Below are positions 26,250-35,230 of a stretch of 64,000 bases of DNA, one piece after another (the stretch's first letter is position 1; every line of letters begins with the position of its first letter). Location of the stretch: positions 1 to 64,000 of the forward strand of contig JAHZKP010000016.1 of NCBI GenBank assembly GCA_022600345.1, in the 5' to 3' direction. The notes under the pieces are model-generated. The model had not been told where the DNA came from and did no database searches. It worked only from the letters and a program-made list of their open reading frames with translations. A program made the position numbers and the translations under genes. Origin of the DNA: Alphaproteobacteria bacterium (GTDB taxonomy: Bacteria; Pseudomonadota; Alphaproteobacteria; Rhizobiales; Hyphomicrobiaceae).

Positions 26250-26951
26250 CTAAACCTCCAGAACCTCGCCCACCTTGGGAACGACGACACTGTCGCCACC
26301 CATCTCCTCGATGAACTCATCGGCTGTCTGGTCGATGATCGGGAATGTGCCGTAGTGACAGGGAATGACGATCTCGAAATCAAAGAACCGGTCGCAAGCG
26401 AGCGCCGCCGTCTTGGCGCCCATTGTGAAGCGGTCGCCGATGGGCACCAGGCCGATATCGGGTTCATAGATCTCGTCGATCAGCTCCATGTCCGTGAAGA
26501 TGTCGGTATCTCCCATGTGCAGGATCACCGGGCCGTCGTCTGGCGTCACGACGAAGCCGTTGGCCGACCCCAGCGGAAACCCGACATCCTGCTCGACCAG
26601 GCCGGCTGAGTGATCGGCTCGCACCAGCGAGGCGCGAAAGTCACCCAGGTCAACCGTGCCACCGGTATTCATCGGCTCGAATTTCTCAATGCCCTGCTTG
26701 GCAAGCCACATGCAAAGGTCGTAGTTGGTAACAACCGTAGCGCCGGTCTGCTTCGCGATTTCGACGGTATCGCCGACATGGTCGCCATGGCCATGGGTTA
26801 TCAACACATGGGAAACGCCGCTGGTGACGGTCTCAGTGGCAATACCCGAAGCTTCAAACGTGGCGTTCCCGGTTAGGAAAGGATCGATCAGGATGTTGCT
26901 TGAGGCCGTCTCCAGTCGAAAGCAGGAATGGCCATACCAGATCAGTTTCAT
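26250..26951 (-). CDS. UPF0173 metal-dependent hydrolase (beta-lactamase fold)
   Basis: A 233-residue enzyme of the metallo-beta-lactamase superfamily, UPF0173 group. The first metal motif HGHGDH (HxHxDH) follows VLITHG, a second site lies in HMGDTDIFTDM, and a late histidine is in VIPCHYGTFPI. Families with this pattern hydrolyse phosphodiesters or lactones, but the substrate of UPF0173 is not known. A longer open frame upstream overlaps ruvX on the other strand; the ATG at 26951 after AGAGGG is the supported start. It is divergent from ruvX. Confidence 0.88.
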   Translation of the reverse strand: MKLIWYGHSCFRLETASSNILIDPFLTGNATFEASGIATETVTSGVSHVLITHGHGDHVGDTVEIAKQTGATVVTNYDLCMWLAKQGIEKFEPMNTGGTVDLGDFRASLVRADHSAGLVEQDVGFPLGSANGFVVTPDDGPVILHMGDTDIFTDMELIDEIYEPDIGLVPIGDRFTMGAKTAALACDRFFDFEIVIPCHYGTFPIIDQTADEFIEEMGGDSVVVPKVGEVLEV

Positions 26952-27083
26952 TGACGTCCCTCTTGATCGCTTCTTCTCTTTTCCAAGCATCGGCGGTTTT
27001 GTGGCTGAGCGCCAATCGTATACCCGCAGCCGCCACGGAGTATAAGGCGCTTCACTTACACAACAATGGGTCAAAATCGGTAA

Positions 27084-27581
27084 ATGGGTAACGATACGGA
27101 CGCACCAACGCCTTCCGGCACAATCTTCGAGGATGCAGACGCATTTGCCGGCAGCCTGATCGACGGTGCCCCGTTGCTGGGGATCGACCCAGGCACCAAA
27201 ACGCTGGGACTTTCCATATCCGATACAACGTTGATGATCGCCTCTCCCCTGGAGACGATCCGGCGCAAGAAGTTTTCTCAGGATATTGTCCGGCTGAAAG
27301 AGTTGCTGAAAGAGAATGGGGTCTGTGGGCTCGTCGTCGGCCTGCCGCGCAATCTCGATGGCAGCGAGGGACCACGCGCCCAGTCGACCCGCGCACTCGC
27401 GCGCAACCTTGTTCGCGAAACGCAATTGCCGATCCTGCTATGGGACGAGCGGCTGACCACCTCCCAGGCCGAACGCATGCTGATCGATGCCGATGCAAGC
27501 CGTAAACGCCGCGGTGAGGTCATCGATAAGTTGGCCGCGACATTGATCCTGCAAGGCGTCCTCGACCGCCTGCGCAATTGA
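27084..27581 (+). CDS. ruvX: Putative pre-16S rRNA nuclease / Holliday junction resolvase
   Basis: A 165-residue RuvX/YqgF protein with the RNase H-like fold. Motifs are LLGIDPGTKTLGLSISD with its catalytic Asp, VVGLPRNLDGSEGP, LLWDERLTTSQAERML, and the final KLAATLILQGVLD. Family members process the 5' end of 16S rRNA in some bacteria and were first proposed as resolvases. About 30 N-terminal residues precede the fold, which is usual in alphaproteobacteria. It is divergent from the UPF0173 gene, and a PcfJ-like gene follows about 200 bp downstream on the same strand. Confidence 0.93.
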   Translation: MGNDTDAPTPSGTIFEDADAFAGSLIDGAPLLGIDPGTKTLGLSISDTTLMIASPLETIRRKKFSQDIVRLKELLKENGVCGLVVGLPRNLDGSEGPRAQSTRALARNLVRETQLPILLWDERLTTSQAERMLIDADASRKRRGEVIDKLAATLILQGVLDRLRN

Positions 27582-27791
27582 TCGCTTCCTCCATCCCGCC
27601 AGGCGGTTCCCAAGTCGGTGCCGCGCCTAGCGCTGCGTAGCCCCATTGCATGCGGCCGGTCGCAGAAACCAGCACGTATTGTTCGAACTTCACCTGCAAG
27701 TTGCCTGGATCGCGTCGCATCCCCGCCAAAGTGGTGGCTGATACTTCACCCGCAAGTTTGAGTTCGGTCAAATAGGTGAGTGCGATCAAGG

Positions 27792-29033
27792 ATGGGACGC
27801 GATAAAGCCATTACAGGTTCCGCGAATGCCACGCCGGAAGGCCGTCGACCAGCGAGGGTGCGCCAGTCCACGCCTCGGGCAACCAAGCTTCCCGCTGACG
27901 TCGAAGCCCAGGTTGCCCGCTTCAGCGTACCCGCCCGCCGCGAACTTCGCCGCCTGATAAGGAAGTCGTCGCGGTTTGCTGATCTGGCCGAGGTATTCCC
28001 CGGTGCCGCCTATGCCATCGCGACTCGGCACGGCGCACCAGACTTGCGCGACCAGGCCGTCAATCTGGTGATCGACGGCGCGCCGCTCAAATCGGTTGCC
28101 CGCAAACTCGAACTGCCAACCTGGCTGCGCAGGCTGCCGCCAGAAGCATTCGAGCAGGAATTGGGAACGCTGCCAAGCGGAGAAACATTCTCTCGCCGCG
28201 TCGCAAGCAGGTTGCCCCAGGATTCGCGCCAGGCGCGGTTCTGGCTGGATGCCGTTTCGTTTGCCTCCAAAGCCGGTGGTGACGATTTCGCGCTCTGGCT
28301 TGCCGAGCAGCAGATCTTTGCAGATCGCGGACAACCTGACCGGCTTTTCGCTATTCTGGCGGCCTATGCTTGGTTTTCCAGCGCGCCTGAAACCGAGGCC
28401 AGCGAATTGATTGTCGTCCCCTGGCGCCCGGAGATTGCCTTCGATACGGCACTTTGCGCAGCCAAAAGCTGGCTCAACCGCCTGCGCCTGATCATGCAGC
28501 TTGAACAGGGCGCATTGACCGACCCCTGGCTCGGCCCGGGTGAAGCCCTGGGCTATCATTTCATCCCGCTGATCGACCGGGACGCCCTGCTGAATGAAGC
28601 CGGCGCCATGCAGAATTGCGCCGATCAGTACGCCGACCGCCTTGCCCGTGAGAAATGCCGGTTGTTCTCCGTGCGCAAGGACGAAAACCACGTCGCGACG
28701 CTGGAAATCGGACCCCACCAACGCGAAAACGGCGTCCTGGCCATCACGCAGTTGAAGGCCCGCCACAACATGCCCGCATCCATAGAAGTCTGGCAGGCAG
28801 CCCATGCATGGATGGCCCAGCAAACCGGCCTGAAGCGCTTGCCGCCGATGATTGCGCCTGACCGGCCGTTGAACCAGAAGACATGGCGCCGGTTGGTAGA
28901 GCCCTACCGGCAGGCCAAAGACGGAGCGCCCTGGTTGCCGCGCCGCCTGACCCAGACGAATTTCGCCCGCCTCGATGTCGACGTGTGCGAATTGGCGCGT
29001 CGCGCCGGTGTCTCATCGTGGTTGTTCACGTAA
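27792..29033 (+). CDS. PcfJ-like domain protein
   Basis: A 413-residue protein whose C-terminal half matches the PcfJ-like family, seen in conjugative plasmids and many bacterial chromosomes. The recognisable block is AGAMQNCADQYADRLA, RLFSVRKDENHVATLEIG and ITQLKARHN. The function of the family is unknown. The N-terminal part is basic (RRPARVRQSTPRATK). The ATG at 27792 follows AGGTGAG; a GTG at 27780 also opens the frame. Its end overlaps the convergent AraC gene by 8 bp. No conjugation genes are in the window. Confidence 0.7.
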   Translation: MGRDKAITGSANATPEGRRPARVRQSTPRATKLPADVEAQVARFSVPARRELRRLIRKSSRFADLAEVFPGAAYAIATRHGAPDLRDQAVNLVIDGAPLKSVARKLELPTWLRRLPPEAFEQELGTLPSGETFSRRVASRLPQDSRQARFWLDAVSFASKAGGDDFALWLAEQQIFADRGQPDRLFAILAAYAWFSSAPETEASELIVVPWRPEIAFDTALCAAKSWLNRLRLIMQLEQGALTDPWLGPGEALGYHFIPLIDRDALLNEAGAMQNCADQYADRLAREKCRLFSVRKDENHVATLEIGPHQRENGVLAITQLKARHNMPASIEVWQAAHAWMAQQTGLKRLPPMIAPDRPLNQKTWRRLVEPYRQAKDGAPWLPRRLTQTNFARLDVDVCELARRAGVSSWLFT

Positions 29034-30117
29034 GCTGTTTGTGAGCCGCTGAGCTGCGGTGGCGTTGCCGGAACTGGCGCGGCGTTTCTTCAAACCAGCG
29101 TTTGGCTGCCCGTGTAAAAACGCTCGGGTCGGAATAGCCAAGGTCGAATGAAATCGCAGTGACCGGCATGTCGGTTTCCAGCAACAGCCGGCTGGCGATA
29201 CGCGCCCGGGTCGCCGACAAAACCGCCTCGAAATTCGTCCCTGCTTGGTTGAGCTGATGCTGCAAGCCCCGCGGTGTCAATTTCAATACACCGGCAATCG
29301 TCGGCAGGTCGGCCCGCTGGGATTTCAGACCCGCTGCAATTTCAGCGCGCACCCTGTCGACAATCTCCAACTGCGAAGACATCTCAGTCATCGCCCGTTT
29401 CGCATAATCCAGATGCAGCGCCCAACCGACCGCATCGCTTGTCGTCATTTTCTGGGCCAGTGCGCCGGTCTTGTGAACGATCCGGTTCGCAGGTTGATTG
29501 TAATAGGCCCGGTTGCCTAGGATCCGGGCCTTGAGATCTTCGCATTCATCGCACCCCGAAGCGCCGCATTTGCGGCATCCAAATGGCTCGCGATGCTCAA
29601 AGTCGATGCGCGTTGGCACCCACGTTTCGCCCATGGCGTGGCGAAGCCGCTGCAAAATCGCCGCCCCGGTAAAAATATTGAACTGCATCCGCGGCGCTAT
29701 TCTGTCGGGCAGGCGCCACTGCAATTGGCTCATTCCTGACCGGCTGTCTTCGCGGTATCCGCAATATGAATCTGTTGAGAAAATCGGAGCGTAACCCGCG
29801 AATGCACGCAAAGCATCGCGCCCTGTGGGAGCTGTCTTGATCAACTGTCCGAGCACACCCGTGGCACCGCTCGACATGACCGCAGCCAGCCGAATACCAA
29901 GGCAACCCTCCCCCAGCGCCGCCGCGGCGCGTTCGAAGAATTCAGCCGCGGCCTGAAAGCGTATGAACGTCAGCGGATTTTGCATGACGGTGGGTTGCAG
30001 ACCAACCGACAAGAGCAGCTTGTCCGCCGCGACATCGGTTTCATCCAGGTAGTCGTGCAGCGGATGCAGGACACTTGCCCGGATCATGGGTTCCGCACCG
30101 GGCAGAAATGGAATCAT
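29026..30117 (-). CDS. AraC-family transcriptional regulator with Cys cluster
   Basis: A 363-residue regulator. Residues about 1-210 are the sensor part resembling the arabinose_bd family (GVLGQLIKTAPTGRDALR). The C-terminal helix-turn-helix pair is in the last 100 residues (IAGVLKLTPRGLQHQLNQAG and ISFDLGYSDPSVFTRAAKRW). Between them, near residue 180, is CRKCGASGCDEC, a CX2CX4CX2C cluster that could bind zinc or iron. It is divergent from the MarR gene across about 207 bp. The target genes and ligand are unknown. Confidence 0.85.
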   Translation of the reverse strand: MIPFLPGAEPMIRASVLHPLHDYLDETDVAADKLLLSVGLQPTVMQNPLTFIRFQAAAEFFERAAAALGEGCLGIRLAAVMSSGATGVLGQLIKTAPTGRDALRAFAGYAPIFSTDSYCGYREDSRSGMSQLQWRLPDRIAPRMQFNIFTGAAILQRLRHAMGETWVPTRIDFEHREPFGCRKCGASGCDECEDLKARILGNRAYYNQPANRIVHKTGALAQKMTTSDAVGWALHLDYAKRAMTEMSSQLEIVDRVRAEIAAGLKSQRADLPTIAGVLKLTPRGLQHQLNQAGTNFEAVLSATRARIASRLLLETDMPVTAISFDLGYSDPSVFTRAAKRWFEETPRQFRQRHRSSAAHKQLT

Positions 30118-30243
30118 AACGGCCTCGCAGACAAATATTGGCGACTTTCATCGGGCCGTGAACACTGTATTACAAACGCGATGCATACAATATCAACAAA
30201 CTTGGTGCGCATGATCAAGTTTGGCCGGCGCGTCATTGTTATA

Positions 30244-30261
30244 TCTACAGACATCTGTAGA
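30244..30261. promoter_or_regulatory. Palindromic operator candidate between araC-type and marR genes
   Basis: TCTACAGACATCTGTAGA is an 18 bp inverted repeat with perfect 8 bp arms around CA, of the size bound by MarR dimers. It lies 63 bases upstream of the MarR start and about 127 bases from the AraC-type start. A looser inverted repeat, AACTTG...CAAGTT, sits nearby at 30199-30221. Autoregulation by the MarR protein is an inference. Confidence 0.5.
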
Positions 30262-30324
30262 AGCGGGCCCCACCGGGAGGCCTGGAAGCCTCAAAAAAAT
30301 CAGCAAAAACAAAACAATAAAGAT

Positions 30325-30765
30325 ATGATCACAACAGAAACCTCGACTGCTTCGATCCTCCACCTACTGCATCGCGCCGGCCAATGCGCCGATGAAATGT
30401 TTTTACTGAACATGGGTCAGAATAAGCTAACTCCCCGTCAATTTGAAGTGCTGAAGGCAGTGCAAACGAGCACTACGCCCAGTCAGACACTGCTGGTCGA
30501 ATTGACTGGCATTGACCGTTCGACCTTGGCCGACATAGTCCGCAGGTTGGTCGATCGCGGTTTGCTGGTCCGCTCAAGAACGCGGCGCGATGCGCGCATG
30601 TACGAAGTCAACCTGACAGCGGCCGGGACGGCCCTCTTATCGGCCGCCGAGCCCGTCGTGCAAAGAACCAATGAACGTCTGCTGTCGAGCCTTTCGACCT
30701 CGCAACGCGAGGCTGTTGCCGCAGCCCTGGCGCAAATCATCGCGACGGCAAAAACGACTGAATGA
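30325..30765 (+). CDS. MarR-family transcriptional regulator
   Basis: A 146-residue winged-helix repressor. The family pattern is clear: KLTPRQFEVLKAVQ, the recognition region LVELTGIDRSTLADIVRRLVDRGLLVRSR, the wing TRRDARMYEVNLTAAG, and a C-terminal dimer helix. The ATG at 30325 fits; the frame runs upstream into the promoter region without another good start. It lies next to the aidB gene, with which it converges, and opposite an AraC-type gene. A perfect palindrome at 30244-30261 may be its operator. The ligand is unknown. Confidence 0.88.
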   Translation: MITTETSTASILHLLHRAGQCADEMFLLNMGQNKLTPRQFEVLKAVQTSTTPSQTLLVELTGIDRSTLADIVRRLVDRGLLVRSRTRRDARMYEVNLTAAGTALLSAAEPVVQRTNERLLSSLSTSQREAVAAALAQIIATAKTTE

Positions 30766-30789
30766 AGATCGGGTTGCCAGGTCGGCGGC

Positions 30790-32463
30790 TCAACAATTTG
30801 GCGACGCGCGCTGCAAAATCGATTTCGTTTCAGCCCAATCCACGCCCTGGCCATAGGTCTGTCGGCTAAGGCTGCCCATCCGTGTGGCGATAAACGCATC
30901 AGCGATGGCTGCGGGCGCATGCGCTCGCAGTATTGTCCCGGCTGCCAATACCGCCAGCCCTTCGGCAAGCGCGCGCCCCCGCCCGTCCAACAGCCTTGGT
31001 TCATGCAGGATGCTCTCAAGTCGCGCGTGGGCCGCCTTCAGGTGCGCATCGTCGGCTGCCGCTTCAGCCAGATCGTCCATCACAACGCTGGCCACATCTG
31101 GATCGCGCTGCAAAACCCGCAACACGTCCTGCGCCAACTCATTTCCACACCCACCCCAAATCGCTGCTGCCGGAGCATCCCGGTAAAGCCGCGCAATGGG
31201 CAGTTCCTCGACATAGGCATTGCCGCCCATGCACTCCATCGCCTCAGCGATAACGGCGGCTGATATTTTCCCCGTCCAATATTTCGTCACCGGCGTCATC
31301 AACCGCCGCCAGGCCGATGCGTGTTCGTCTTCGTGTCGATCAAACGCCCTTGCCAAACGGAAAACCAGCGCCACCGCAGCCTCCACGTCCAACGCCAGGT
31401 CGGCCAGCACTTGCTCCATCAACGGGTGTTCGCTGAGCCGTCTGCCGTGCGCGCAACGGTGTTCGCAATGGTGGATGGCCTGTGCCAGAGCCTGACGCAT
31501 TAACGCAGCCGAAGATATCGCAGCGTCCAGCCGGATGTGAGTCATGACTTCGTTGATCGCGCCAAAGCCTTGGCCCGGTTCGCCGATCAACCAGCCGAAG
31601 GCACCTGTGAGTTCAGCCTCTGCGGTTGCACCCGAGTGCGTCCCCAGTTTGCGTTTCAATCGAACGAACTGAACCGCGTTGCGTTCGCCGTCGTCCGTGA
31701 AGGCTGGAACGAGAAAGCATCCTGGCCCCTGCGGCGTCTGCGCCAGCATGATGAACGCATCCGACATCGGGGCAGACAGGAACCACTTGTGTCCGGTTAG
31801 CAGATATTCGCAGGCCCGCCCGCTGTTGTCATTTGCCAGTTGGGCCATTGTGGAAAGGCCTGCCAAATCGCTGCCGGCCTGTTTTTCGCCAATCCCCAAT
31901 CCGATGGTTACCGCATGCTTGTCTTCGAATGGTTCGCGCCGCCGGTCATAGCTGCGTGAAGCGATTTTCGGCAGCCAGACCTCCGCCAGGCTAGGCTGCG
32001 TGAGAAGCGCGGGCACTGCCGAATGGGTTGTCGAGATCGCTGCCAAGTGACCGCTGTCGGTTTGGGCGGCAAGATAAAAGCCCGCAGCCCGCGCCACCTG
32101 TTGATCTGCGGCGTGGTCCTGCCCCCGTCCGGCCAGGTGCAGCCAGGCTGCGCAGTTGAGCCCCTCCGCACAAGACGTCTCCATCAGTTCATGATAGGCC
32201 GAGCAGAACTCGACCCTGTCGATACGATTGCCGCGGTAGTCGTGGGTTTCCAGCCGCGGCGGCTGATGATTGGCAAGCTGGCCCCGCTCAAAGGCATCCT
32301 GGCTGCCGCATACCAGTCCGAAGGCGATCAGACTACGGTTGGCATGCCCGCCGCCTTCACGCGTGACAGCGTCCTGCAGCGCGGCATCACTGGCGAACAG
32401 GTTCACATCTTCGAACGGAGGCGGCTGATTTCGTTCCGCATCGGCCTTGAAAGCATTCGTCAT
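30790..32463 (-). CDS. aidB: AidB-like acyl-CoA dehydrogenase family protein
   Basis: A 557-residue flavoprotein of the acyl-CoA dehydrogenase superfamily. The N-terminus (FEDVNLFASDAALQDAVTREG, then LANHQPPRLETHDY) is the signature start of AidB, the alkylation-inducible DNA-binding flavoprotein. The flavin region (AVTIGLGIGEKQAGSDL, YLLTGHKWFLSAPMSDAF) and C-terminal MECMGGNAYVEELPIARLYRD are also present. AidB is linked to protection of DNA from alkylating agents, but its own enzymatic activity is weak. The neighbouring MarR gene converges on it, so shared control is not obvious from the layout. Confidence 0.87.
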   Translation of the reverse strand: MTNAFKADAERNQPPPFEDVNLFASDAALQDAVTREGGGHANRSLIAFGLVCGSQDAFERGQLANHQPPRLETHDYRGNRIDRVEFCSAYHELMETSCAEGLNCAAWLHLAGRGQDHAADQQVARAAGFYLAAQTDSGHLAAISTTHSAVPALLTQPSLAEVWLPKIASRSYDRRREPFEDKHAVTIGLGIGEKQAGSDLAGLSTMAQLANDNSGRACEYLLTGHKWFLSAPMSDAFIMLAQTPQGPGCFLVPAFTDDGERNAVQFVRLKRKLGTHSGATAEAELTGAFGWLIGEPGQGFGAINEVMTHIRLDAAISSAALMRQALAQAIHHCEHRCAHGRRLSEHPLMEQVLADLALDVEAAVALVFRLARAFDRHEDEHASAWRRLMTPVTKYWTGKISAAVIAEAMECMGGNAYVEELPIARLYRDAPAAAIWGGCGNELAQDVLRVLQRDPDVASVVMDDLAEAAADDAHLKAAHARLESILHEPRLLDGRGRALAEGLAVLAAGTILRAHAPAAIADAFIATRMGSLSRQTYGQGVDWAETKSILQRASPNC

Positions 32464-32751
32464 GGCCCATCACACTTCTTGAATTGCGTTGCCCGCCCGA
32501 TTGCTCTTGTTTTCTCACACGGGGCTTCAACAGCCAGCACCATAACGATAATCGCTGCTGTCGGAGAAAACCTGCAAGCCCATCGTTGATTGGTCATTTG
32601 CCCCTTTTCTCGGAGCGGGGTGTTAGTGGGGTTGCCCGATTGTAAACTGACATCTCCTGATTCGCGTAGCAGAGCTCGACTTGAAAAACTCTTTCCGCTC
32701 GCTTGTTAGCGGTTGCGCAACTTGTCAACTCTGCCTATTAGAACAGCTTTG

Positions 32752-33711
32752 ATGAACCAAGATGCTGACGCCCAACTCAAAACCTTCCCGCACCGCCATT
32801 TTCTGTCCTGCGACGGATTGACGGCGCCGGAGATCAATTTTCTTCTCGATCTGGCCGACGAGGCCGCCGATCGCAATCGGACGGTCGACAAGAAGCGTGA
32901 TGTCCTCGACGGCAAGACCGTCATCAACCTTTTCTTTGAAGCATCGACCCGCACGCAGGCCTCCTTCGATCTGGCCGGCAAGCGGCTGGGTGCGGACGTC
33001 ATGAACATGCTGGTTGCAAGTTCTTCGGTCCAGAAGGGCGAAACGCTGATCGACACCGCCGTGACGCTGAATGCGATGCGTCCGGACATTATCGTTGTGC
33101 GCCATCATTCGGCTGGCGCCGTTGAACTGTTGTCGCAAAAGGTGGTCGACTGTGCCGTGGTCAACGCCGGCGATGGCGCCCATCAGCACCCCACCCAGGC
33201 CCTGTTGGACGCCCTGACGATCCGGCGGGCCAAAGGCCGGATTGACGGGCTGACGGTTGCAATCTGCGGTGACATCCTGCACTCGCGCGTGGCGCGATCG
33301 AATATCAACCTGCTCAATGCGATGTCGGCGCGGGTTCGTATCATCGCGCCCTCGACGTTGCTGCCGTCGAATTCAGATCGCCTCGGCGCCGAAGTCTATA
33401 CCGACATGTGGAAAGGCCTCGAAGACGTCGACGTAGTCATGATGTTGCGCCTCCAGCATGAGCGAATGGATGGGGCCTATGTTCCCTCTTCGCGCGAGTT
33501 TTTCCACTTCTTCGGGCTCGATCACGAAAAGTTGGCGCGCGCCAAGCCGGACGCCCTGATCATGCATCCAGGCCCGATGAACCGTGGTGTCGAGATCGCT
33601 TCAACGGTCGCCGACCACTCAAGAAGTGTTGTGCGCGAACAAGTCGAGATGGGCGTCGCCGTGCGTATGGCGGTACTCGAAGCGCTATCTGCAAACCTGC
33701 CGCAAACCTGA
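32752..33711 (+). CDS. pyrB: Aspartate carbamoyltransferase catalytic subunit
   Basis: PyrB makes N-carbamoylaspartate from carbamoyl phosphate and aspartate, the first committed step of pyrimidine synthesis. The 319-residue protein shows the carbamoyl-phosphate motif [10 protein letters not shown], the RHHSAGAVE and [14 protein letters not shown] stretches, [10 protein letters not shown], and [11 protein letters not shown] at the C-terminus. The first ATG is at 32752; a TTG 39 bases upstream is possible but less likely. It is followed 109 bp later by a dihydroorotase-like gene, and the two probably form one complex, as in other bacteria with non-catalytic PyrC'. Confidence 0.95.
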   Translation: MNQDADAQLKTFPHRHFLSCDGLTAPEINFLLDLADEAADRNRTVDKKRDVLDGKTVINLFFEASTRTQASFDLAGKRLGADVMNMLVASSSVQKGETLIDTAVTLNAMRPDIIVVRHHSAGAVELLSQKVVDCAVVNAGDGAHQHPTQALLDALTIRRAKGRIDGLTVAICGDILHSRVARSNINLLNAMSARVRIIAPSTLLPSNSDRLGAEVYTDMWKGLEDVDVVMMLRLQHERMDGAYVPSSREFFHFFGLDHEKLARAKPDALIMHPGPMNRGVEIASTVADHSRSVVREQVEMGVAVRMAVLEALSANLPQT

Positions 33712-33820
33712 TCCGCGTGCGTGAAACTGGAACTCACGGAAACCGATTGGGCGTCTTCTGACACTACGACAAGCCGTCAGCAACGCCTGAATACAAACTT
33801 GAAAGGTCACGGACAGCTCG

Positions 33821-35170
33821 ATGAACGAGACCACAAACAAGCGCGACCACGAAGTCGGACATCGCGACGGCCAGACCCAGGCTTTTCTCAACGCGCGTCT
33901 GGTCGATCCCGCGAGCGGGCGCGACGAGATCGGAGGGCTTCTGGTCAGGGACGGACTAATCGCCGACCTGGGCCCGCATTTGCGCCGCAACGCACCTGAA
34001 AATTCGACGGTTATCGATTGTCAGGGCAACGTCTTGTGCCCCGGCCTCATCGACGCACAGGTTTACTCAGGCGAACCGGGCCAGGAACACCGCGAAACTT
34101 TGAAAACCGCGAGCCGCGCAGCAGCCGCGGGCGGCGTCACGACGATCGTCGTCATGCCCGATACCGAACCGGTGATTGACCAGGTCTCGCTCGTCGACTT
34201 CATTCAGCGCCGCGCGCGCGATAACGCCATTGTCCACGTTCACACCATGGCGGCAATGACGCGCGGTCTGGCAGGCGAGGAAATGACGGAAATCGGCCTG
34301 TTAAAGCGGGCCGGTGCGGTTGCCTTCACAAATGGCAAGTCGAGTGTCACCAATACCCGGGTGATGCGCAACGTTCTCAACTATGCCAAAGATTTCGACG
34401 CCCTCGTCGTTCACCACTGCGAGGACTCCTACCTCTCCTCGAACGGAGCCATGAACTCCGGCGAGGTGGCAACAAGGCTCGGGCTGCCCGGCGTATCCCA
34501 GGTGGCTGAAACCATCGTCGTCGAACGTGATGTCCGACTGGTCGAGATGACCGGCAGCCGCTATCACGCGGCCACCATCTCGTGTGATGCCAGCCTCGAC
34601 GTGATCAAGGCGGCCAAGGCACGCGGGCTGCACGTCACCTGCGGGGTTTCTGTCAACCACCTGACGCTGAACGAAAACGACGTCACCGGCTACCGGACGT
34701 TCTTCAAGGTCCGCCCGCCATTGCGCCATGAAGACGAACGCGTCGCCATGGTCCAAGGTGTTGCCAACGGTGGAATAGACATCATCGTGTCCAGCCACGA
34801 CCCCCAGGACGTCGACGTCAAGCGTCGTCCTTTCCAGGAAGCCGCCGACGGTGCCTGCGGTGTCGAGACATTGTTGCCGGCAGCTCTGCGGCTTTATCAT
34901 TCCGGTCATGTCGGGCTGGTGGCGTTGTTAAAGGCGATGACATGCAATCCGGCGAAGCTCCTCGGGCTGCATTCCGGACGGCTCACCAAAGGCGCGATTG
35001 CCGACATCATTCTGGTCGATCTCGACCAGCCGTGGATGGTTAATAAGGACCTCCTTCGCTCGCGCTCGAAGAACTCGCCATTCGATGAGGCCCGCCTGCA
35101 AGGACGCGTGCTGCGAACGCTGGTTGCCGGACAAACGGTCTATCAGTACGCTAGCGGCCAGGACGGTTGA
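33821..35170 (+). CDS. pyrC: Dihydroorotase-like protein, probably non-catalytic
   Basis: A 449-residue amidohydrolase of the dihydroorotase type, downstream of pyrB. The region that should hold the HxH metal site reads DAQVYSGEPGQEHRET, with Gln and Tyr in place of both histidines. The late catalytic Asp position is SSHDPQDVDVK, where active enzymes have DHAP. The rest of the barrel (GGVTTIVVMPDTEP, VHHCEDSYL, GVSVNHLTLNENDV) is intact. This matches the non-catalytic PyrC' proteins known to form structural partners of PyrB, so a genuine dihydroorotase is expected elsewhere. PlsY follows. Confidence 0.85.
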   Translation: MNETTNKRDHEVGHRDGQTQAFLNARLVDPASGRDEIGGLLVRDGLIADLGPHLRRNAPENSTVIDCQGNVLCPGLIDAQVYSGEPGQEHRETLKTASRAAAAGGVTTIVVMPDTEPVIDQVSLVDFIQRRARDNAIVHVHTMAAMTRGLAGEEMTEIGLLKRAGAVAFTNGKSSVTNTRVMRNVLNYAKDFDALVVHHCEDSYLSSNGAMNSGEVATRLGLPGVSQVAETIVVERDVRLVEMTGSRYHAATISCDASLDVIKAAKARGLHVTCGVSVNHLTLNENDVTGYRTFFKVRPPLRHEDERVAMVQGVANGGIDIIVSSHDPQDVDVKRRPFQEAADGACGVETLLPAALRLYHSGHVGLVALLKAMTCNPAKLLGLHSGRLTKGAIADIILVDLDQPWMVNKDLLRSRSKNSPFDEARLQGRVLRTLVAGQTVYQYASGQDG

Positions 35171-35230
35171 TCCGCGGCCGGCCCCCGAAGCTTGGGCGGA
35201 CTGGCGCGATATCCAATAGGGAATTTCAAC

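Noticed and set aside
27520-27789. 89-codon minus-strand frame between ruvX and the PcfJ-like gene
   Set aside because: It overlaps the ruvX end antisense and shows no family pattern; the start lacks a ribosome-binding site.
33821-35170. Reading pyrC as a broken gene because of missing HxH
   Set aside because: The frame is complete and the pattern fits the known non-catalytic PyrC' class, so it is annotated as a real gene.
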